DNA from: Lachancea thermotolerans CBS 6340
Lineage: Eukaryota > Ascomycota > Saccharomycetes > Saccharomycetales > Saccharomycetaceae
Assembly (NCBI RefSeq): GCF_000142805.1
Contig: NC_013083.1
Span: 1,116,001 to 1,180,000 of the forward strand
Length of the DNA stretch: 64,000 nucleotides
Direction of reading: 5' to 3'
Part shown: one piece after another, positions 52,581 to 62,200 of the stretch
Layout: each line of letters opens with the position of its first letter
Position numbering within the stretch: the stretch's first letter is position 1
Made by a program: the position numbers and the translations under genes
Notes under the pieces: generated by a model
Told to the model about the DNA's origin: nothing
Seen by the model: only the letters and a program-made list of their open reading frames with translations
Databases searched by the model: none

Positions 52581-53988
52581 TGGCCTACTGAACGTCCGTA
52601 TTGCAGCATGAGCTGGTTCGAGATGAGATGCGGGGATCCGTTATTAGCAGAAAAATATTCGTATATAGTGAGTCCCGTCGAACCAATGTGCTCTCAAGAG
52701 GAAGCAAGTCTGATGTGTACTTCAGCAGATAGATGGAGCGATGTTCATTTTTGAAACTTCCAATTAGCTTGTGTTCTGTTGGTGGCGCTCACAAATCTTC
52801 TCGATTTATTTAATCATTCCTTCTTCTCACTCACTGTGTCACTTTTTTCCAAAATGGCTACCGTCTCTTATTTGCAATGGGGAGATGCGCGAAAGTGTAA
52901 CTAGTAGAGCATGCACTTTAAGCAGCTAAACATTTGCTTTCTAATCGATGGAGATCAAAATAGAATTATTTTGTGCACGGCGCTAATGAATTTTAAGTTT
53001 TGTTCATGATATAGCGTTTTTGAAATGCTGCGACATTGAGACTTACAAGAAATATTTAGTTTACACGCAATTGTTCTACCGTTGCGAAGCACTCATCTTA
53101 TAATTGGTACTGGACGGCTGCTTGATGTTCTCCAAGCTGCTTCCCTTCACTTGGCTCGTAACAGCCTCCCCTCAAAATAACTATAAAAACCCCAGATCGA
53201 TTAAATAGGTTGCTCATCTTTCCTCTATGTTGATATACGCGAGTGTTCTGCCGGAAATAAAAGGAGATCACAAAAATTGCGCATTCGAAGGTTCTTGCAG
53301 GTCGAGGAAGCTGTCGAGATGGTCAATTATCAGCGCGATCCTCCGATCTTTGGGATGCTTGAAGCAATCGTTCGAAACCGGGACACCGACATTTCAGCGT
53401 CAGATTCGCGGGCACTGAGGACAGAAAAGTGATTAAGATAATTACTGGCACCTGCTTGATACTGTCAATGTATTCTAATAAGAGCTGGACGTCCTCTGCG
53501 CTGTTATAGGCGCTTTCCATGCGGGCCGCCACTCTTAACTAGTCACAGAAAACGAATACAAACACGTGATATGGTACGTTTCTACGAAAGTTACCCTCAC
53601 ACTGCGCTCTTTGATCCCCGATGGGCGCTTTATCATGCGCGTCGCGCTTTATTCTCCGACTCCGACTACGGTTATCTGGCATCGCTGCGCTTAATATTCC
53701 TGCGCGGTACTACGATACCGACAATACTGGTTTGCTTACATCTTATCAAAATTAAGGCTCGTTTGTGATAATGGGAACTCTACTGGTTTAACATTTAAAA
53801 GCTTGGAAGTTCAGATGTTAGGTTCAAATTCAAGCTAACGATTCTCTCGTCCCAAGGTTGAAAATTTTTCATCGCGGAAAAGGTGGTCACTCGCTTCGTC
53901 TCCAATATTGAGTCAATTTTTTGAACAGCTGGCTTCCCAAGTATATATAGCGATTTGCAAGACATCCCAAACCTGAAGCCTTTCCTTC
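52581..53988. other. Long divergent intergenic between XDJ1 and ALT1
   Basis: A 1408-bp region. ALT1 has a TATATATA box at 53942-53949, 40 bp before its ATG, and an RRPE-like TGAAAATTTTTCA at 53859-53871. A second TATAAAAA-like box lies at 53182. One CACGTG is at 53563. A small minus-strand ORF from the ATG at 53520 to 53323 has 65 codons and no recognised family. I cannot say whether it or a noncoding RNA occupies the interval. Confidence 0.6.
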
Positions 53989-55548
53989 ATGATGTTGTCA
54001 AGACAATTAACCAGAACAATGCCTCATTCCAGGCTCATATTGCGTCGCTTGAGTGCCAAGGCGGCTGTAAAGAGCGACCTTTCCCAAAAAGCTCTGGGAA
54101 GCAAGAAAACGCTTCGCGATGTCAACCAGTGTGTGCTCAATGCGAAATATGCTGTGAGAGGTCCAATTCCATTACGTGCAGAAGAATTAAGGCATAAGCT
54201 TGTTGAAGAGCCGGGATCTCTTCCTTTCAACAAAATTATTAATGCCAACATTGGTAATCCTCAGCAACTAGATCAAAAACCGCTGACATTTTACAGACAG
54301 GTTCTGTCCCTCCTACAAAATCCAGCTCTGATTGAATCTCTTCCCACCGGAGAGCTACACAAGCTGTTCAAGCCAGATGCCGTTGAGCGTGCTAAAAAAA
54401 TGCTCAAGCAGGTGGGCGGTTCCGTAGGAGCATACTCGGCTTCCCAGGGTGTGGCAGGTTTCCGCCAATCGGTCGCTGAGTTTATTGAGGAACGTGATGG
54501 CGAGCCGGCCTCTGCCAATGATATTTTCCTTACTGCCGGTGCTTCAAGTGCGGTTTCTGCCATCTTGTCGATGTTTTGCACTGGTTCGGAAAACGGAGCC
54601 CTGATTCCTATTCCGCAGTATCCACTTTACACCGCTACGCTGGCGCTGAACGATGCGCACGCACTACCATACTACCTTGACGAAGCTTCTGGTTGGTCTA
54701 TGGACACAGAGCAGGTTGAGCAGGTCGTAAAAGATGCGATTAGAAAGGGCGTGCGTCCAACTTGCCTGGTTGTAATCAACCCAGGCAACCCAACTGGAGC
54801 TATTTTGTCGCCTGAAGCCATTGAAAAGATCTTGACAGTTGCTGCGAAGTATAGCTTGGTTGTCATTGCCGATGAAGTGTACCAAGAGAATGGTTTCGAC
54901 GACGCCGACTTTGTGTCGATGAAGAAGGTTCTAAGGGTACTACAAAAAACCGAGCCCGGGAAATATGACAACGTTCAATTGGCGTCTCTGCATTCCACCT
55001 CAAAAGGTGTATCTGGTGAGTGTGGCCAGAGAGGTGGCTACATGGAACTTGTTGGGTTTTCGGAGGAGGTCAAACAAGTGTTTTTGAAGCTAGCGTCCAT
55101 CTCTCTATGTCCTGTCGTAACCGGTCAAGCACTAGTTGACTTGATGGTGCGTCCTCCCAAGAAAGGCGATGCTTCCTACGAATTAGACCGCCAGGAGCGC
55201 AATGCAATCCACAATTCGCTGCATCAAAAGTCGACTTTACTATATGAAACTTTCCAGAGTCTGGAAGGTGTATCTTGCCAAAAGCCCCAGGGTGCAATGT
55301 ATCTTTTCCCCAAGCTTGATCTTTCTAGAAAAGCTATTCGCAAGGCCGAGTCTCTTGGTATGGCCCCTGACGAATATTACTGCAAGGAGCTTCTAGAGGC
55401 AACTGGCATTTGCACTGTTCCTGGATCTGGCTTCCGCCAAGTTCCTGGTACCTATCATTTAAGAACCACCTTCCTAGCCCCAGGCACCGAGTGGGTGGAT
55501 TCCTGGAAAAAATTCCACCAAAAGTTTGTTGACGAACACCGTGATTAG
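53989..55548 (+). CDS. ALT1: Alanine aminotransferase (mitochondrial type)
   Basis: A PLP enzyme that interconverts alanine and 2-oxoglutarate with pyruvate and glutamate. The 519 residues begin with a presequence-like MMLSRQLTRTMPHSRLILRR, which suggests mitochondria, as for S. cerevisiae Alt1 (592 residues; Alt2 507, cytosolic and catalytically poor). Family blocks: NANIGNPQQL, GSVGAYSASQGV, LIPIPQYPLYTATLAL, VVINPGNPTGAILS, VIADEVYQENGF, and the PLP lysine in HSTSKGVSGECG. The terminus has LEATGICTVPGSGF and the substrate arginine in HLRTTFLAPG. It is the single pre-duplication counterpart of ALT1 (YLR089C) and ALT2 (YDR111C). It converges on FOB1 with 96 bp between stops. Confidence 0.97.
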   Translation: MMLSRQLTRTMPHSRLILRRLSAKAAVKSDLSQKALGSKKTLRDVNQCVLNAKYAVRGPIPLRAEELRHKLVEEPGSLPFNKIINANIGNPQQLDQKPLTFYRQVLSLLQNPALIESLPTGELHKLFKPDAVERAKKMLKQVGGSVGAYSASQGVAGFRQSVAEFIEERDGEPASANDIFLTAGASSAVSAILSMFCTGSENGALIPIPQYPLYTATLALNDAHALPYYLDEASGWSMDTEQVEQVVKDAIRKGVRPTCLVVINPGNPTGAILSPEAIEKILTVAAKYSLVVIADEVYQENGFDDADFVSMKKVLRVLQKTEPGKYDNVQLASLHSTSKGVSGECGQRGGYMELVGFSEEVKQVFLKLASISLCPVVTGQALVDLMVRPPKKGDASYELDRQERNAIHNSLHQKSTLLYETFQSLEGVSCQKPQGAMYLFPKLDLSRKAIRKAESLGMAPDEYYCKELLEATGICTVPGSGFRQVPGTYHLRTTFLAPGTEWVDSWKKFHQKFVDEHRD

Positions 55549-55644
55549 CATGCCCTCTCTTACGAAGAGGGCAAGATACCTGCGTCATAAGCTACATCAT
55601 CAACATAAAAGCTCTAGAGCATGTAATTTTAGTACACCTATAAG

Positions 55645-57171
55645 TCATATTTCAACCGAAAAGTCATTGTTCGAAGCCTCGGTATACGTTGTACTGCGAC
55701 TGTTGCCGGGATAGTACTTCTGTGCCGGACCACTTAACTCTGAACTAGTTCCAGTACTGTCGACATCATCTACTTTTTGATTCTCAGCGCCCAGGTTCTC
55801 AAGTTCGCCTCCCTGTACCTTCCTGACCTCGTTTGGCGTCCTGCCTGGCGTCCTGCCCGGTGTCCTGTTTGGTGTCCTGCTTGGCGTCCTGCCTGGAGAC
55901 GTAAGCGGTGTTGTCAGTCGTGTCGCGGATCCAAAACCAAGGTCGTCGTCATTCATGTCGGTCTCATTTTCTGCTGAAATGTATTCCTCATCGGGCATCT
56001 TGAAAGCACTAGTTTCATCTTCTAAGTAAATAATGCCTCGCCGTCGTCCGCTCACTTTTATCTCTACCACGTTTCGAGCGAAAAGTTTCTCTATCAAGTC
56101 CTCTCGTTTCAGTTCAAATTGCCTCCCATAGTCGCATACGGTGCTGTGAAGTAAGTTTCCAGGTACACCTAGAATTCGTGCATTGTAATTCAAGTTGTGA
56201 TTAGTGGCCCCATATTTCAAGCACATATACCAACTTCGAAGACATTGTTCTTCATTCCTTTGAAGCAAATATCGCAGCCTTTCTACGCCATTTTTCTGGA
56301 AAGTGGATGACTGGCTCATTCCAAGCCCAATATACAAAGAGTATTGGCCAGCAACGTCTTCGCATGCTTCAAACAGATCCTGCCTGTCTATTGTGCTAGT
56401 TTCGATAAATATTGGGATTCTAGGCAACAGAAGCAAGGTAGCGAGAAGTCCTTTGGTGATATCTCGAACATCATCACCCTTTAAAGGCTGCATCCATACA
56501 AATCTCGAGTAGTAGTCTCTGAAGAAAAGAACGTGTGAGTAGGTGCCCTCAATGGCTTCTGAAAAAGGCGATATAATCTCAACGTGAACCCTTTCCAGCG
56601 GTAGTAAGCCACTATAGATATTGGTATGCCTGAATTTCTTATAAGGGCGTAGTTCTTCCTCTGGGTTACACTGGGAACAGTATTTAACACATATTTGTGC
56701 AAATGCGCGAGTTGTGTTGGCATAGTTGTGTCTGAGGTAGCTGTGCAGCCTGCGCCAGTGTAAATGCCCATTTTTTAGATGCCCGCACATTATGAGATCA
56801 AACATCAGCTCAGGTTCACAGACTACTGTATCACTGCATTTGTAGTCTCGCACAATTCCGTCTGCATCGACGTAGTACCGCCTCTTCAACAGGAGAAACT
56901 TAGTTTCGACGTTTCCAGCGTGAAGTTTGTCACTCGTCGTCATTAGATTATCTTCAGTTAGAGAACATGACCTCACCAAGTCAAATTGATCCTGCGTTAG
57001 CTGTCCTTTAACTGATTCCTGGTATTTAATGAAATCCAGCCGGCCTCTTTCAAGTAGTTCGAGATTGAGACCATTGTGATATTTCTCGATAGGTTCGCCT
57101 ACCGCGGGCATATCAAACTCCACTTTATCCCTTCGCCGTTTGTCCACCCTTGATTTCTCCAGCTTGGTCAT
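55645..57171 (-). CDS. FOB1: rDNA replication fork barrier protein Fob1
   Basis: Fob1 binds the fork barrier in rDNA spacers, blocks replication forks and promotes rDNA recombination; it is nucleolar. The 508 residues (S. cerevisiae 566) have an HHCC zinc-finger-like region at about 128-170 (GHLKNGHLHWRRLHSYLRH, CVKYCSQC) and an integrase-like core at about 190-330, including RVHVEIISPF and GLGMSQSSTFQKNGVERLRY. This host gene is believed to be domesticated from an integrase. The C-terminal tail holds five tandem RTP units (GRTPSRTPNRTPGRTPGRTP) encoded by a 12-bp repeat. A PAC element lies 52 bp before the start. Synteny YDR110W. Confidence 0.94.
   Translation of the reverse strand: MTKLEKSRVDKRRRDKVEFDMPAVGEPIEKYHNGLNLELLERGRLDFIKYQESVKGQLTQDQFDLVRSCSLTEDNLMTTSDKLHAGNVETKFLLLKRRYYVDADGIVRDYKCSDTVVCEPELMFDLIMCGHLKNGHLHWRRLHSYLRHNYANTTRAFAQICVKYCSQCNPEEELRPYKKFRHTNIYSGLLPLERVHVEIISPFSEAIEGTYSHVLFFRDYYSRFVWMQPLKGDDVRDITKGLLATLLLLPRIPIFIETSTIDRQDLFEACEDVAGQYSLYIGLGMSQSSTFQKNGVERLRYLLQRNEEQCLRSWYMCLKYGATNHNLNYNARILGVPGNLLHSTVCDYGRQFELKREDLIEKLFARNVVEIKVSGRRRGIIYLEDETSAFKMPDEEYISAENETDMNDDDLGFGSATRLTTPLTSPGRTPSRTPNRTPGRTPGRTPNEVRKVQGGELENLGAENQKVDDVDSTGTSSELSGPAQKYYPGNSRSTTYTEASNNDFSVEI
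55828..55898 (-). repeat. FOB1: Coding 12-bp tandem repeat in FOB1
   Basis: Five consecutive 12-bp units each encode a four-residue x-Arg-Thr-Pro block near the FOB1 C-terminus. The units differ mainly at the first codon (Gly, Ser or Asn) and at silent positions, so the array is not brand-new. Confidence 0.85.
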
Positions 57172-57222
57172 AGATGAATGTTGGAAGCTCTTCGTTACGG
57201 CTACTGCGCATAATTGCCCGAG

Positions 57223-57232
57223 AGCTCATCGC
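57223..57232 (-). promoter_or_regulatory. PAC element upstream of FOB1
   Basis: The minus strand reads GCGATGAGCT, a perfect match to the PAC consensus GCGATGAGMT, 52 bp before the FOB1 ATG. PAC (Dot6/Tod6) marks ribosome-biogenesis genes, which fits a nucleolar rDNA protein. Confidence 0.65.
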
Positions 57233-57325
57233 GATAAATCGCTACTCGCTAATCAAAATATACAACAAGTATGAACGTCAAAAAACTTTCTGAATTTAGA
57301 GTCATGTGATATTTAAATCATGTGA

Positions 57326-59080
57326 CTATTGTGTCTTCTTGGTCGAAGACCCTAGCCGCTGGCTAGGGCCACCAACAGGCTGATAAGGCATGGGAATGCC
57401 GGAGCACGCGACCAACAACCAACTAGGAAGCCACCCAATGCAGACAACGCTCCAAGTCCAGCAACCAAGTTTTTGCCAAGCCTGAACTAGCCGGTGGAAG
57501 AGCTGAAGTCCCGATAGTTGGGGTTCGAAGGTGTTTACGAACAACAAAGTCGAGATAAATGGGTTTGACAAAATCAGTAGGATGGTGTTTTTCACACGTT
57601 GCCTGGAAGTCATGGGGGCTTTGACCAAAATCAAGGGGAAGGCTAATAGTCCGATTCCAAAGGCCAGAGCAAAATTTATCACTAAAAGTGAGGTGAGGAC
57701 CACGCTGAGATACAAGAAAGCAACAGATTTGAATTGATATGAATGCGATGCTTCTATTCCTTGCCTACCGAAGATCGCTGGCAAAACTGCGATGACGGCG
57801 TTGCAGGAGATCAATAGCGACGAGTACTGCCAATGGGAAAATAATATTGACAAGGCAAACGAAAGCAGGAGCGCTACGGTAAAACCTATCACAGCTGACA
57901 AATTATGAACAGAAAAGGCAGGTGTGTTTGAAGCGCCACTCTTTAGAACACAGTCAAGTGTAGCAACAATGAATGAGACAGAGAACGCAACTGCCGCTGG
58001 CAAATAGCTGGCGATAGATACAAAATACCGTGGGGCGAGCAACAAGTAAAAGAAAAAAGATTGATGGAACTTTTCCAATAAGTTATTGACTGAACGGAAA
58101 GTAGCCTCTGGAATTCTACCGAATGTAGTTATGTCAAAAGGTCCGTCCGTGCCACGTGCTCTCAGTACAATGGCTTGGATTCTCCAGCCACTGAACGCCT
58201 CATTTCCGTAACAGCTCTGTACTCCTGATAATGCCATTTTTTTGACGCCTACCATCATTGTTTTCATCTTAGAAAAATAGTTGCGCTTTTCCATTTCCTC
58301 TTCCGACACCCCATTGAGGGACACCTTCATACCTTCATGCTCAGTAATGTGGACAGCAACGTTAACGAGGTCCAAGTTTGGCAGCTCACCATTTAGACCT
58401 GCGTAGTAGATCTCCACGTACTTAAAAAAGTCATTAGATCCGGGATAATCAAGCACTACGGCAGACTCGATTGACCCACCTGTCAAATCTAGTGACGTAT
58501 GATAGGCGTGAACCCAAGATCTCAGACTCGCTTCCGGGTCATCACTGAATACAATGATTATGTTTTTAGACCAGACAGGCCACCTGGAGAAAAATCTAGA
58601 GAGAGCAGTCGCGAGCGCAGCCCCTCCAATGTTATATTCTCCATCGCCGTTGTACCAAGGTGCCGCTAAAACCATTGCCTCGGTACCATCTCCCCTGGGG
58701 GCATGTAAAACTCCGTACATTGTGTTTCCATGCAGGTCATCTTCATAAAAAGCGGTCTTGGCCCCGAATTCTTGAAACCAGGACGCAACGACCTCGTTTC
58801 GCTCTTTAGATGATTTCTCCTCAAGTACTTGGATTTGAGTTCTATAACCTCTTAGAATGTTCCACTCCGTCTCTCGAAAGTAACTATACGCCTGAGAGGG
58901 CATCAAGGCATTTTCAGAGATATACGTGTGGCGGTATTGCCCTTCAAGCGGTAGCAGTAGAGTAAGCCAGCATATACCCAAAATCCCACAAAGAATCGAT
59001 AATTTCGGCAGAAATCGAACAATCCGTGGCAGCAATCCCAGATCGATGATCCGCCTCTGCAACTTTTCGATCAGAGCCAT
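57326..59080 (-). CDS. GAA1: GPI transamidase subunit Gaa1
   Basis: Gaa1 is a core subunit of the ER GPI transamidase that attaches GPI anchors to proteins. The 584 residues (S. cerevisiae 614) start MALIEKLQRRIIDLGLLPRI, then a first membrane helix (LSILCGILGICWLTLLLPLE) and the invariant luminal start YISENALMPSQAYSYFRE (about 54-71). A large luminal peptidase-like domain includes GAKTAFYEDDLHGNTMYGVL and LAAPWYNGDGEYNIGGAALA. Several membrane helices follow from about residue 350 to 560. It diverges from CSF1 with 147 bp between starts, as YLR088W and YLR087C do. Confidence 0.97.
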   Translation of the reverse strand: MALIEKLQRRIIDLGLLPRIVRFLPKLSILCGILGICWLTLLLPLEGQYRHTYISENALMPSQAYSYFRETEWNILRGYRTQIQVLEEKSSKERNEVVASWFQEFGAKTAFYEDDLHGNTMYGVLHAPRGDGTEAMVLAAPWYNGDGEYNIGGAALATALSRFFSRWPVWSKNIIIVFSDDPEASLRSWVHAYHTSLDLTGGSIESAVVLDYPGSNDFFKYVEIYYAGLNGELPNLDLVNVAVHITEHEGMKVSLNGVSEEEMEKRNYFSKMKTMMVGVKKMALSGVQSCYGNEAFSGWRIQAIVLRARGTDGPFDITTFGRIPEATFRSVNNLLEKFHQSFFFYLLLAPRYFVSIASYLPAAVAFSVSFIVATLDCVLKSGASNTPAFSVHNLSAVIGFTVALLLSFALSILFSHWQYSSLLISCNAVIAVLPAIFGRQGIEASHSYQFKSVAFLYLSVVLTSLLVINFALAFGIGLLAFPLILVKAPMTSRQRVKNTILLILSNPFISTLLFVNTFEPQLSGLQLFHRLVQAWQKLGCWTWSVVCIGWLPSWLLVACSGIPMPYQPVGGPSQRLGSSTKKTQ

Positions 59081-59227
59081 TGAACCAACCTTTTCCGGAC
59101 CTTTTGCACTGGATTGTCTGTTTTCTTTGTGCTCAACTCTTGGTCACTAAAGCATTTTCATAATTTCAATGCTAAGTTCTTGAACTTCATAAATCGATAT
59201 TTATTATATTCACGCACCAAGAAAGCG

Positions 59228-62200
59228 ATGGCCTCCCAATTCAAGCGTGTGTCACTCTCCACAAACGAAGACTTCAGTTGGGTGTTTCTGGTAGATTGGG
59301 TGCTAATCTTGTCCGTGTCACTCCTGGGAGCGTTTTACTTTGGGAGAGTTTTTGGTTACACCTTAACGTTTCTGCTTGAATGGCTAGCGTGGAAAAGATA
59401 TAAGGTCAAGATCAGCATTCAGTCACTTAAAATTTCGTTTCTGGGCGGTAGAATCTTCTTCAAGAATCTGACCGTTGTTACACAAAACCAGACGTTTTCT
59501 TTTCTGCAGGGCAGCATTACATGGAGATACTGGCTGTTGAATTCCAGAAAAACGGCCTTCGCAAAAGCAAGCGAGAATATCGACAAGAGTGTTGAAAAGC
59601 TACCATGCCGGTTTAGAGTTGAATGTCAAGGCCTTGAACACTTTATCTATAACAAAACACAAGCTTTTGACAACATTCTGAACTCGCTGCCGCGAGAAGA
59701 CCTGGAACGATTCAAAGACTTTTTTCAGGATAATTCTGACAAAAACACAGATGAATGTAGTGTTGACGAGGACTCTGCAGGTCAGAGGTCACACTTAGAG
59801 ACGTCAACATCATCACCCTCCTCGAAATCTAAGTCCCTTAATGATAGATCTTTTCAGTCACCAGATTCGACCCCACCTTTCCTCAAACTTCTACCATTAG
59901 AATACAGCGTTCAGAAGGGAGCAGTGGTTATAGGAAACAAAACGAGTTCCTCTGTAATGGTTCTGAGCTATGAAAAGTTAGACGGCGTGCTGGATACATG
60001 CCTTCCTGATAGTAAGATAGACCTTTACAAAATAAAGGTCCGAAACGAATTTCGGAAATTTCACATATCTCTAAAGCCGAACTTGTCTCTCGAAAGCGAA
60101 AACCCTTTGAAAAGTTTCGTAAAACGCAGCAAGCTCTCTAAACTCTGGCATAGGTCATATCAGCTATTCTTCAAGACAGATAGTCCTTCTTCGAAAAATC
60201 CTGCGAATTCCGCCAAGGATGGCACGCGAAACCCTCTAAAGAGGTGGCGAGGACTGGGGCTCTACTGGAAGGAAGAAGATGCGGCTTGGGATGACAGGTT
60301 CCAGTTTGATTTATCTAAGCACGAATATGCTAGGTACACTAAAGTCATGAAATGCGATAACATGCTTTTAGAGTACGCTTTTGACGCGCCCGGTATTGTT
60401 CCTCACGGTGCCCTTCCTACTTTTCAAACAGTAGATGGACCTGACGTGGGAAATAGCGGGCCTCCTCCTGACTATTCCATCGACATTCAAATTTCAGGCG
60501 CGTCTTTGTATTATGGGCCATGGTCTCATCATGAAATAATGCCACTTCAGAAGCTTTTCTCGCCTGTGGTTTCCAGAGATAGCCAGCCAGTTGAGCAATT
60601 AACACCTGGTTCCAAGAGAATATACACTAGACTGAGGCTGTCGATTCTTATTGTTGGTGAATCAGTTTGGCGCATTCCAACAAGGGAGGCCAGTAAAGAT
60701 TTAGAATTCTTGAAGAGGTTTAGGGAGACAGAAGACGAAACGAGGCCTTTCGGGTGGCTTGAAGTCTCTTTATCCGAAGGGTCCGAGGTTCGGTTCAACA
60801 TCGCAATGTGCCCAACAGCTACTGGGTTTGACAACACCCTCGACTTACATTTTGTTAAGCCTGAGATTAGGACCAGTGTCAATCATGACATCTTGCTTAG
60901 CGCACAAACTCATAGCATGCATGCCACCATGGGGTACCCGCTGGGTTGGAACAAGAAGGCAGAATGGGTGTTCGATTCAGTCTCAAACCAATGCCAGATT
61001 TTCATTTTGAAAGATCACATAACATTACTTGGAGATATCATCTCAGATTTTGGTTCAGGCGAGCCAACTCCATACGAGTTGTTCCGGCCATTTTCCTACA
61101 CTTTTAATTGGAATTTCACGGGCTACTCTATTTACCTCAATGTAAACGATGCAAATATCGTTAATAATCCAGTGAATTTCAATGAAAACTGCTATTTGTC
61201 TTTTCATGGGGATGACCTGAGATTGAATTTTGAAGTCCCGCAAGAAAACATTGCAGGAAACTCAACTAAGATTAATTATGAGCTTTTTACTCCATTGTTT
61301 CGGCTCAATATGAACACTCCATCATGGAATACGCTTCATGAGTTTATGAAAGACAAGGAAGTGGGGAGATCGGCCAATTTTTCGCTCAGTGGCTCCTACC
61401 TCTTTCACTCCAAACTTGATGTTGACAACATTGACACAATAATAATAGAATGTTGCAGCAAATCAACGACGTTGAAATGTTACGGGTATGTATTAAGATA
61501 CTTTTTGGGCGTAAAAATGAACTATTTCGGAGATTTTGTTCACTTTAAAACGACAGAAGAGTATATGGAAGAACTGCGAGGTACCAATGCTGTTACAAAG
61601 ACAACGCACGACTCAGAGACCGAGATTCAAGAAGCTCCAAAGCAGATGGACGAGGACTCGTCACAACGAGAACAGCACATTAAAGACCCCTTGACAGCTA
61701 AGAAAACCTCCTTAAAAAGGATGGTTAATGAAAAAGACGTGTGGTTCACTTTCGTTGTCGAAGATGGGTGCTTTATTTTACCAGAAAACCTATACGATTG
61801 CGACAGTTGCTACGCTCTTGAGTTCGATTCACTTGATATTGATCTGAGGCACATAAACTATTACATGGATATGCAAGCAGCTCTGTCCCCTCTTCGAATT
61901 AGAAGATTGATTGACTGTGGTTGTGAAGAAGTGTTTGAGCAAAAAGGGAGGGCCCTTTGTGGAGAGTTAGTTGCTGGCCGCCTCTCTCGTTTACATATCC
62001 ATACACATCGAATGTTCGGGCTTCCGCCAGCGGAGGAAACATATTTTTGCAAATGGGACTTTTCCCTAGGCACCCTTGATCTTTCCTCAGATTTACCATT
62101 CACTCTTGGATTTATCAATGCCTGGAAAAAGTTGGGCTTTGGCTTTCGGGATTATGAAAACATAATGAATTATAAAGTTGCCCCAATCTTGGACATGACT

